This document shows positions 57,350 to 64,000 of a stretch of 64,000 nucleotides of DNA, piece after piece. The notes below the pieces were generated by a model. It saw nothing but the letters and a program-made list of their open reading frames with translations. It was not told the origin of the DNA and ran no database searches. Position 1 is the first letter of the stretch, and each line of letters opens with the position of its first letter. The DNA comes from Homarus americanus (taxonomy: Eukaryota > Arthropoda > Malacostraca > Decapoda > Nephropidae): NCBI RefSeq assembly GCF_018991925.1, contig NW_024752024.1, positions 36,405-100,404 of the forward strand, in the 5' to 3' direction. Both the position numbers and the translations under genes were made by a program.

Positions 57350-58330
57350 GGAATTTTATTAAATGAAAGACAGCTGTAATAATTCTTCTTCCTCTAGCAA
57401 ATCCTCCTGGTCCTTAACCAAAAACATCTATAATAACTTCTACTCTCCTTTCCTCCCTCTTCCGACCTGACAACTCTGTAAAGCCAACTCCCCCCCCTCC
57501 CCCACAAAGCCAATCTTTTGGTAACTTATTTTTCTAATTCCACCTTAGACGATTCCAACTCTATCCCTCCCTACCCTGCTCCTTCTACTGAACCCATGCA
57601 CTTTCCATAGTCTGACTAGAGGGTTGCTGGTGCGTTATCCAGGTTGGATGGTAAGGCGCATGGACAGACGAATACCCCCTCGTGTTCTGAGGACTATGCT
57701 GAAGCTCTCGCCCTGTGCTTGTCTCGCCTCTTTCGCCTCTGCCTCAAAAACCCAAAATTCTTCTTCTTGAAGCATGCCTTGATCAGCCCATCCTGAAGAA
57801 GGGTGACCATTCTAATCCCTCTAACCATCGCCCCATTGCCCTAACCTCATCCCTCTCTAAGATTTTCTTAACTATCTTGAACTTCCATTTTCCCGTCACC
57901 TGAACGCCTTTCTTTTGTCGGATCACCCGATGGCTTTCGCCAGGTGAGATCTACTGGTGATCTGCTCCTATTGCACCCATCTGTGGTCATTCTCCTTAGG
58001 GATTATATGGGGAACTTTCATCGGCTCTCGACATTCCAAAGCATTTGACAGGTATGGCAAAAGCCTTGTTTCTAAACTTCCAGCTTATATTTCTCTCCAC
58101 TTTGTTTTCAATTCCAGCTTCCTTGAGAATCGATCCATGGCAGTTGTTGTCGAGGATCGACCTTCGCTCTTCTCTAACAATAGTGGTGTCCCATAGGGTT
58201 CTGCTCTCTTACCTACTCTTCCTTCTTATTATCAAACTTACTTCACACTACAACTAATTCTATCCATTCTTACGCTGATGATTGTACTCTTCACTCTTCT
58301 TCACATTTCCCCTTCCTCCTAACTCAAAAC
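57350..58330 (+). pseudogene. Jockey-like LINE reverse transcriptase remnant, 5' part
   Basis: Frames encode ILKKGDHSNPSNHRPIAL then SSLSKIF (about 57,790-57,870), a standard non-LTR reverse transcriptase block. It is followed by KAFDR (motif A region, about 58,038), a fragment LENRSMAVVVEDRPS, then NSGVP (motif B, cut by a stop at 58,194) and YADD at 58271-58282 (motif C with the catalytic aspartates). Several frame changes separate the motifs. This is a different family from the LINE at 48-50 kb. The usual C-terminal half is missing here but seems to continue at about 59,130, beyond a Tc1 remnant. Confidence 0.68.
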
Positions 58331-58377
58331 TACGTACACTCCTCGCCATTGCATTATGCGCGGGGGAGTGACGGACA

Positions 58378-58990
58378 TCAACAACAAGATGAAATATTTA
58401 TAAAAACATAATCTGAGAATTTAACAAACTTCCGGTAGTCTAGGCCCTCCTTTCTCTTGATACACTCCTGCAGGCGTGAAGGAACTGACTCTGCCAAGTT
58501 GTGGTTTATTTGTGGGTCTTAATTATTCCACTCCTCAAGAACGGCTGCCTCCAGCTTGGGGATTGGTATTTGTGTCCTTGCCTTGTAGACGAAGCTTGCT
58601 AATGCTCCATTAATTTTTCTATCGGGATAAGGTCAGGCAAATTGCTTGGCCAATCACCTATGAAGTCTACCTGACAGTCAACAAGCCACCGTATTACAGA
58701 CTTTGCTGTGTGACATGGGGTACCATCCTGCATAAACACATCAGAGCGGTATTTTTCAAAGGGCCCGGGCAAATAATCAAAAAGTAGCTCCAAGTAGTTA
58801 AATTGGTTTAGCATCACATTCCTAGGTAGCACAACAAGATCACCAGTTCCAAAGTACGAGAAGCGACCTCACACCATTGGTGACTTAGTATGCTTAACTG
58901 TGCTAAAAGTGAACGATCAAGCGAATCACTCCCGGGGCCCCCCAACTGTACACATAAAAAGTACGACTTCCAGTAAAAGAAAACGTTCCC
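58378..58990 (-). pseudogene. Tc1-type transposase remnant
   Basis: The clearest piece (58599-58832, minus strand) contains VFMQDGTPCHTAKSVIRW and WPSNLPDLIPIEKL. The second catalytic aspartate (MQDG, codon near 58,725) and the glutamate (PIE, near 58,618) are separated by 35 residues. Upstream in another frame are FSYFGTGDLVVL and WKSYFLCVQLGGPGSD, the region before the second aspartate. The first aspartate is not recognisable. Downstream, a frameshifted tail resembles the usual C-terminus. Tc1 transposases cut and paste DNA at TA sites. I could not find terminal inverted repeats, so element boundaries are unknown. It is non-functional as it stands. Confidence 0.75.
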
Positions 58991-59129
58991 TATGGACAAG
59001 GATGAGGAGTGGCTTGTTGCGTGCGCTGTGGCTGCGAACTACAGGCTCATCATGGATGCGGCGGTGAACGTTCCACAGAAACATCACCACAATGTTGCTT
59101 CACCTCCTTTTAAAGGTACTTTAACGGGC

Positions 59130-59490
59130 AATGTTCGGTGGATTTGACATCCTGTGTACCGCCGGCAAGGCCGTGGGCTTGTAACACACGTCTTGCCATG
59201 GTGCCCACCGTTTTCTGTAGATGTCGGTCACACTAGAGTAACCCATTATACAGTAATGCATCCTTCTTTCCTCGCACAGCCAAACTGTGGAATGCTCTGC
59301 CTTCTTCTGTGTTTCCATACTCATACACCCTCACTTTAAAAAGCTGGTTTTCCGGCATCTTCGTGATGTAGAGTAATATAACCTTTTTCTTTTATATTTT
59401 TAATTTCTTTCTATTCTTATTTTTTCACCCCCTAGGCCCCGTTGTGGGTCGTTCGACCTGTGTCCGGGTGGGCTAATTCCAATAAAAAAA
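59130..59490 (+). pseudogene. Jockey-like LINE C-terminal end, continuation
   Basis: The plus strand encodes FFPRTAKLWNALPSSVFP followed by YSYTLTLKSWFSG and a stop near 59,370. This resembles the C-terminus of many arthropod LINE polyproteins (recollection). It has the same orientation as the reverse transcriptase at 57.35-58.33 kb, and the Tc1 remnant lies between them, so the two are probably one element split by an insertion, with some loss. A 3' UTR with an AATAAA at about 59,480 follows. Confidence 0.5.
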
Positions 59491-59501
59491 GATGTCGGCT
59501 C

Positions 59502-59516
59502 ACACCCCTGTTTATT
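59502..59516. repeat. 15-bp target-site duplication, left, SINE
   Basis: The bases acacccctgtttatt recur exactly at 59924-59938. Confidence 0.82.
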
Positions 59517-59923
59517 TTTCATTTTTTTATAGGGCACCCCCCTACATCCTTGTGTAAGGTGAAGCGCAGAAGCGTTTACAGTGCCCTACAGGGAAGCATG
59601 CTAAGTTCATGCTTGCCTTTATGTCTCATGAGTTAAGGGCGTAGAAGCCTGAAAAGTCAAGGGCGTAGAAGCCTGAAAAGTCAAGGCGGAGAAGCCTGGA
59701 GAGTCAGTGGTTTATGTCATCAAGTTATTGGAAGCTCCAACAACTCCCTGAATGCGAATTCGCAACTTTCGACTTACAACAGGTGCCTACTTTACTGCTA
59801 GGTGAACAGGGACTAATGGGGCCTAGGGGTATGTCCAAACAACTTCCACCGGCCCGGGAATCGAACCCGTGACGCCTCGCTTGCGAGGCAAGAACGGTAC
59901 CGCTTCTACCACCGGTCCTCCAT
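59517..59923 (-). mobile_element. tRNA-derived SINE, full length
   Basis: The 407-bp unit reads on the minus strand. Its head (59846-59921) is tRNA-like, with a B box gggttcgattccc (59856-59868) and an A-box-like gtggtagaagcgg near 59,900-59,915. If folded as a tRNA, CTTGC pairs with GCGAG around the loop CTCGCAA, putting CGC (alanine) at the anticodon. The body contains cctagcagtaaagtagg. Next come three tandem 24-bp units, and the tail is A-rich (ataaaaaaatgaaa). A 15-bp duplication flanks both ends, as made by LINE machinery. A SINE would be transcribed by RNA polymerase III from the internal A and B boxes. Confidence 0.85.
59635..59705. repeat. Three tandem 24-bp units inside the SINE
   Basis: Two near-identical copies of aagggcgtagaagcctgaaa plus agtc (59635-59658, 59659-59682) are followed by a diverged 23-bp third copy (59683-59705). 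Confidence 0.9.
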
Positions 59924-59938
59924 ACACCCCTGTTTATT
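59924..59938. repeat. 15-bp target-site duplication, right, SINE
   Basis: The bases acacccctgtttatt are identical to 59502-59516. Confidence 0.82.
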
Positions 59939-60120
59939 ATTTGCTAATTAGGTGATGCCCGAGAACGACCAATGTCAATGAGGGTGGTTCACGGCCTGTA
60001 TTCTTATATAGATTCTCTAATGTTTTGATTTACGATGTTTCTTTATATCAGTGTTATTTAGTTTTGGTTGTTAAAACATTATGTAAGAGTCATACTTTGT
60101 TTTATAGGGTATAAGGTGTA
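59939..60120. other. AT-rich spacer
   Basis: No gene or recognised repeat is present between the SINE duplication and the probable LTR of the next element. Confidence 0.4.
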
Positions 60121-60434
60121 AAACTTTCGATGTATTGTATTAGGATTAGTTGGCAACTGAGCCATTTGTGGTGGTGGTGATGGTCACGACTCACGGCAGA
60201 GCAGCGTGAGCCACCGACTGAGCCAGACAGCACGGAGAACCAACCCAGGCCTGGTATACACACGCCGACGTGGGGAACAAGATAGCCGTCGAGTTGGGCA
60301 TGAAGGAATTGGAAATATTTGGACATGAAAACTTGCTCTGTGAATGTAAATAGTGTAACATATGTAATTTTTACATGACAAGTTTCCATAAGCCCTTCCT
60401 CTCTGTCTGAAAGTCTTGTGACAACTAACAATGG

Positions 60435-60453
60435 TGCCCAGACCCGGGATACA
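60435..60453 (+). other. Primer-binding site of the second LTR element
   Basis: The sequence tggtgcccagacccgggat starts one base after an LTR-like aaca end. TGG-initiated sites here pair with the 3' end of a tRNA. Confidence 0.55.
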
Positions 60454-60516
60454 GACTGAGGAAGGCACTGGAAGTGCAAGGAGAGAACTTTACGACAATT
60501 GAAGGGAACATAAGGA

Positions 60517-61620
60517 GTGACGTCTTGTAAATCGACTAACAATGGATCTCGAGACTTTGGGTATGGAGGAAATGAATTGAAAGAGTTTGTGACTCGACAA
60601 CAATCAATTCTAAGAGACGAAAGACAGCAAGAAAGAAGAGGGTATGAGTTAAGGAAAGCAGAACAGGAATTGGAATACGAGATCAAAATTAAAGAAAGGG
60701 AAGCAGTGGAAAGAGATGGAACGAGCCGAAACGGAGAGAACGAGAAAGGGAAGCAGTAGAAAGAGAGAATGAACGAACTAAAAGGAGGGAGAACGAGCCG
60801 AAAGGAGAGAGAACGAAAACATGAACTTGAAGTGCTTAAGCTTCGTCAGGACATCCCCGAATCCAGGCCAACTCTCCCTTATTATTCAAAGCCATAGTTA
60901 CTTAAGTTTGAGGAACAAGTTGACGACATTGATGCATATATATATTGAGAGGTACGAAAGGTATACAACTAATAGTGAGTGACCGATAGATCAGTGGGCA
61001 GTTAATTTAAGCTCTCTCCTTACTGGTAAAGCTCTTCAAGCTTATGTTGCCTTGTCGCCAACTGAAGCAGTGGATTATGAATCGGTGAAGAAATCTATCT
61101 TAGAAAGATACATGCTCAATGAAGAAGGTTATCGTTCAAAGTTTCGTGACTCTATACCGGACAAAGGAGAAAGTGTTAGTCAGTTTACTGTACGTCTCGC
61201 ATGATTCGGTTTCTAGAACGGTGGATAGATTTATCGGGAATGGAAAAGTCTTTTAACGGATTTAATGACTTGATTATCCGTGAACAGTTCCAGAGACGGT
61301 GTCACTTAGAATTGTGACTATTTTTGAAAGAGAGAAAACCAATAACAGTCGAAGTCATGAGGGAACTAACTGAGACCTACTCAGAAGCACACGGTGGTCC
61401 TATGTGAAAGATTTATCAGGCTAGACATCAAAAGGAGGGAAGAACACCTTACCCAACTACAAAAATAACCCAGAAAAGATGCCATCACCAGCTTTTCTGA
61501 CACTACGAGAAAAGGTTTGTTTCCTGTGTCATAAGAAGGGTCTTTAGCAAGGGACTGCAGGGTAGCTACGTGAGAACATCGTCAGGATTTTTCAGGAGGG
61601 TCAAGACAGTCAAGGACGAA
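60517..61620 (+). pseudogene. gag: gag remnant with SCAN-like capsid, second LTR element
   Basis: A glutamate/arginine-rich coiled coil (60517-60759 and onward to about 60,840) leads into a capsid region. The landmarks are ALQAYVALSPTEAVDYESVK (about 61,030-61,095), ILERYMLNEEGYRSKFRDS (about 61,096-61,155), SVSQFTVRLA, and REQFQRRCHLEL (about 61,280-61,315) then LKERKPITVEVM. This order matches the SCAN-like capsid of certain metazoan gypsy elements. A knuckle-like CFLCHKKG follows at about 61,519. In-frame stops and frameshifts occur (about 61,200, 61,315, 61,405, 61,545). Then the transposon insertion cuts the element. Confidence 0.68.
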
Positions 61621-61634
61621 AGAGTGGGGATTGC

Positions 61635-61644
61635 CTGACACACG
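61635..61644. repeat. Target-site duplication, left, transposon copy 2
   Basis: The bases ctgacacacg match ctgacacag at 63739-63747 if one base is an indel. Confidence 0.65.
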
Positions 61645-61658
61645 TAGGGTGTGTCATA
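61645..61658 (+). repeat. Terminal inverted repeat, left, copy 2
   Basis: The sequence tagggtgtgtcata is identical to 44540-44553. Confidence 0.78.
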
Positions 61659-61755
61659 GGAGGGAAGATCAGCTAAAACTAATGGCCCATCACTTTTTTG
61701 GTAGATTTTAGTGTATATAAACAGAAAATAATTTCAGTTTCAATATTTTGCATCC

Positions 61756-61774
61756 TTTTGCTACGTAAATTTTA
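61756..61774 (+). repeat. Subterminal inverted repeat, left, copy 2
   Basis: The sequence ttttgctacgtaaatttta pairs with 63602-63620 at 18 of 19 positions. Confidence 0.75.
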
Positions 61775-61928
61775 GCGTGAAATTTATCGAAAATCTAACG
61801 TACAACTGCATTAGTGCATTACAATTAAATAGTGAACATTGCTTTCTGACTTCATTCTTTAACAACCCAACTAACAATATTTTTTCTGTTTCAGATTCTG
61901 ATGTATTTATAAGTTGATAATATTTGCG

Positions 61929-63392
61929 ATGGCTGCTTGTGTCAGGACGAGGAACCAAAATCCAGCCATCTCAGTCACTATCTTGGGTCTGGGAGAGCTC
62001 CTGAAGTCGGAGTTGCCTACATTGAGAGATGCTTTGAGATACGGTGTTTTAATCAGGCAAATCAGTGAAAAGAACCAAAGAACTTACACAAACAAAGACA
62101 TTGCCAGTGATATGACCAAAGCTGTCTTGGCACAGTACACTCTGGCTAACGCTCATTCAAGCCTCCAGTCATAACAAGTCAGAAGAAGATTAGTGAGAGA
62201 CTGCTAGCCAGTTGGGGAAAAGGCAAGAGATATCTCTTTTGGGAGAGGAAATTGCAGTTAAGGACAGCTTTGCCAAGCAACTGGACCAGTTATTTGACAT
62301 AATTACTTGCAGTGCCCAATTGTTCTCTGTCCTGAGTTTGGATGCGATCGTGACTGTAAATCCGAGGCCCACATCTCCTGTATTTGCAAGCGTGAACTGA
62401 AGATTCCTGTGATCGAACTGGCATTTGTCAAAGCACAGAGAGAGAAGACTGGCAGTATAGGGGCTCTCATGATTTCTAGCCAAGATATTCCGGAGTCCAA
62501 GAGACAGGAGGCTGCAGAGAGACAGAAGAGGAGAAGAGTTGCCGAGGAAAAGAGACTTGAGAAGGCCCAGGGTGAGGTAAAAAGGCCGATGATTGGAGTC
62601 AAGTTGATTCAGAGTTTAATGACTTCCCCATCTGATCCGAGTGCTGACCAGGAGAATGGTGACTTTGTCCCTAACCCAGAAAAATAATGATCCCAAACCT
62701 TCCAGGCATAAGATTCGAAATAGAAAGATATCCGAGCATAGCTCGGCCAGCATGCGACACCACACTGGTCTCAGAGAAACTGCAGAGATAGCAACAGCTG
62801 CCTGGGTTGACGGTGGTTTGATAACGCCTGATGATGTTCACCTGGTGATAGATCATAACAAAGTAAGGAGAGCTCAGGAGAAACTTGTCAGTAACCTAGA
62901 AGAGGAGTTTGATAAGGGATAAGAGAAATGGAATCAATTGTTTGTTTTGATGGGAGAAGGGATGACACTAAAATGTTCATGAAAGTTGAGATTCTGACAA
63001 GTTGTTCCCTGCCATGGTGAAGGAGGAACACTACGCCTGCTGCAGTGAACCAGAGGGAAGTATTTGTGGCATTTCACTCCAGAGAAAGATGACATCAGGA
63101 AACCAGCTGAGATAGTGGCAGATAACATTGTGAACTGGCTCAGAGAGAGGAACGTAGACCAGACCCTGCAGGCCATTGAGGGGACAGCACCAACACGAAC
63201 ACAGGGTGGCGGGGTCATACAGTGGATAGAGCGGAAGATTGGGAGGAAGCTGGTCTGGATTGTTTGCACTTCACACCAACGAGTTGCCACTCAGACATCT
63301 GATCCAGGAGCTGGATGGCAAGACTCTTTCAAACAACAGATGGTCTGGTCCTCTTGGCAAGATGCTGGACTCTGCCACTGAGTTAGAAATAA
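61929..63392 (+). pseudogene. Truncated candidate transposase, copy 2
   Basis: The reading starts at ATG 61929 (MAACVRTRNQNPAISVTIL), 35 bases after a tttctgtttcag acceptor-like sequence. The first piece ends at 62172. The next (62307-62687) opens with a dense Cys/His cluster, CPIVLCPEFGCDRDCK then SEAHISCICK, a plausible zinc-binding module. It is followed by a charged helix (KRQEAAERQKRRRVAEEKRL). Then come HTGLRETAEIATAAWVDGG and DDVHLVIDHNKVRRAQEKLV (62641-62922), and a final piece (63064-63381) with WHFTPEKDDIRKPAEIV and TRTQGGGVIQWIERKIGRKL. The reading stops just past the internal-deletion junction. The C-terminal half present in copy 1 is lost, so this copy could only be mobilised by another element. 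Confidence 0.6.
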
Positions 63393-63505
63393 ATCCGTAG
63401 TAGTAAAACCGGTTTTTGTATTTGATGATTTTGTTTGCTAAAGGAATATAAAATTTAATAAATGTGTCAATCATTCGTTTCACTATTCTGAATCATTTTC
63501 ATCCT

Positions 63506-63511
63506 AATAAA
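63506..63511 (+). promoter_or_regulatory. Polyadenylation signal, copy 2
   Basis: AATAAA is at the position equivalent to 47236-47241 in copy 1. Confidence 0.45.
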
Positions 63512-63601
63512 TTAACCTGATACATTTACTTTACTATAAATAAGCTATTTAGTGGTGTTGGTAAAAGGGTGGGAATACTGAATTTTCATAAGATTTCAAG
63601 T

Positions 63602-63620
63602 TAAAATTTACCTAGCAAAA
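63602..63620 (-). repeat. Subterminal inverted repeat, right, copy 2
   Basis: The plus strand reads taaaatttacctagcaaaa, the inverse of 61756-61774. Confidence 0.75.
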
Positions 63621-63724
63621 AATAAAAACTTTTCAAATCTGAAGATATCACATGATTCTGCACATAGAACTAACATTAATACCATGGGCCGATTTTTCAA
63701 ACTAAAAAAAAAAAAATTCGCCTG

Positions 63725-63738
63725 CATGACACATTCTA
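63725..63738 (-). repeat. Terminal inverted repeat, right, copy 2
   Basis: The plus strand reads catgacacattcta, the imperfect inverse of 61645-61658 (11 of 14). Confidence 0.72.
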
Positions 63739-63747
63739 CTGACACAG
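63739..63747. repeat. Target-site duplication, right, transposon copy 2
   Basis: The bases ctgacacag match 61635-61644 with one indel. Confidence 0.65.
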
Positions 63748-63936
63748 TCACCCCGGGATCAGACTGTGATTCTTCCATCTGGTCAGGTGGTACCCCTGAT
63801 TATTGGTGTGGGATCGCTGGAAAACGACCTGGAGACTACTCGAGAGTATGTCAACGCCCATGAAATACAGGTACTCCGCAACACCGTCTGTACTGGTGTG
63901 GAGGTCAAGGCGCCATTGCTCAAGATCATCAGTTAA
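63748..63936 (+). pseudogene. pol: Protease start of the second LTR element, after the insertion
   Basis: The plus strand encodes VPLIIGVGSLE and then IQVLRNTVCTGVEVK (about 63,865-63,909) before a stop at about 63,934. In SCAN-type gypsy elements the protease begins with a block of the form VLRDTGCTG. Here the catalytic triplet reads NTV (from about 63,880), so it is mutated. The order of zinc knuckle before the insertion and protease-like block after it supports one host element split by transposon copy 2. The assignment rests on this short motif only. Confidence 0.45.
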
Positions 63937-64000
63937 CAGGAGGCAAAAAGAGGTGTTTACTATTAGAAAACAGTCAGAGTTTATCCAATAGCCCAAGTTT

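Larger units (their letters stand above)
60121..61644 (+). mobile_element. Second LTR retroelement (gypsy type), 5' part
   Basis: A probable 5' LTR end (gtgacaactaaca) is followed by tggtgcccagacccgggat at about 60,435, a classic primer-binding-type site. Gag then follows on the plus strand. The LTR start is uncertain (taken loosely as 60,121), because the partner LTR is not in the window. The element is interrupted at 61645 by transposon copy 2 and resumes at 63748. It differs from the 51-57 kb element in its gag type and primer site. Confidence 0.65.
61645..63738 (+). mobile_element. DNA transposon of unassigned superfamily, copy 2 (internally deleted)
   Basis: This 2,094-bp copy shares both ends with 44540-47468: left tagggtgtgtcata, right end reverse complement tagaatgtgtcatg (11 of 14). 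The subterminal inverted repeat is clearer here: ttttgctacgtaaatttta at 61756-61774 pairs with taaaatttacctagcaaaa at 63602-63620, at 111 and 118 bp from the ends. It lacks about 850 bp corresponding to 46275-47120 of copy 1, with a short filler (agttagaaataaatccgt) at the junction near 63,381. It sits between the gag and protease of a gypsy element. Confidence 0.8.

Noticed and set aside
59846..59921. Functional tRNA-Ala gene
   Set aside because: The B box and a possible anticodon loop are present, but the acceptor ends do not pair. The unit continues into a SINE body with an A-rich tail and a 15-bp target duplication, so it is a SINE head.
59844..59925. Part of the Jockey-like LINE 3' UTR
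   Set aside because: The flanking 15-bp direct repeats show that this segment is a separate insertion.
60102..60686. 194-codon minus-strand open frame as a gene
   Set aside because: It overlaps the LTR, primer site and gag start of the second retroelement on the opposite strand and shows no domain.

Overview
This is eukaryotic, animal-type DNA: a very large tandem-repeat array followed by a graveyard of nested transposable elements. I see no intact host protein-coding gene and no prokaryotic signal. The retroelement families, a SINE whose body carries CCTAGCAGTAAA, and a LINE 3' end with an 8-bp TTCTTATG tail look to me like decapod crustacean repeats. That assignment is inference from memory.

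Layout. 1-639: non-array flank with GACA/TAGA-rich low complexity. 640-43153: about 42.5 kb (roughly 2,000 units) of a 21-bp satellite, aaccacgacc followed by atgattataac. The array is not uniform: a nearly pure block (640-2.7 kb), a block with a recurrent CCGCCAG variant and 2-bp losses (2.7-10.3 kb), a diverged block rich in a TATGATCATA palindrome with multi-kb higher-order duplications (10.3-24 kb, including one eroded or noisy copy at 19.5-21.6 kb), a badly degraded block (24-37 kb), and a cleaner block with a higher-order period near 1.5 kb (37-43.15 kb). Four of the six reading frames of the unit lack stops, so the long open frames here are composition artefacts.

43.15-64 kb: LINE 3' remnants, then two copies of an unassigned DNA transposon (44540-47468 and 61645-63738). 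Both have a 14-bp TAGGG... terminal inverted repeat and a 9-bp target-site duplication. The second copy is an internal-deletion derivative sitting inside a second LTR retroelement, between its gag zinc knuckle and its protease. Between them lie a CR1/L2-like LINE, a complete but decayed Ty3/gypsy element with both LTRs and a TTACC target duplication (51440-57289), a Jockey-like LINE broken by a Tc1-type transposase remnant, and a tRNA-derived SINE with a 15-bp target duplication.

The most promising candidate for something undescribed is the repeated DNA transposon. Two independent insertions give concordant ends, target duplications and a shared protein of no family I can name. Frameshifts throughout the coding remnants could be old decay, uncorrected long-read indels, or both.
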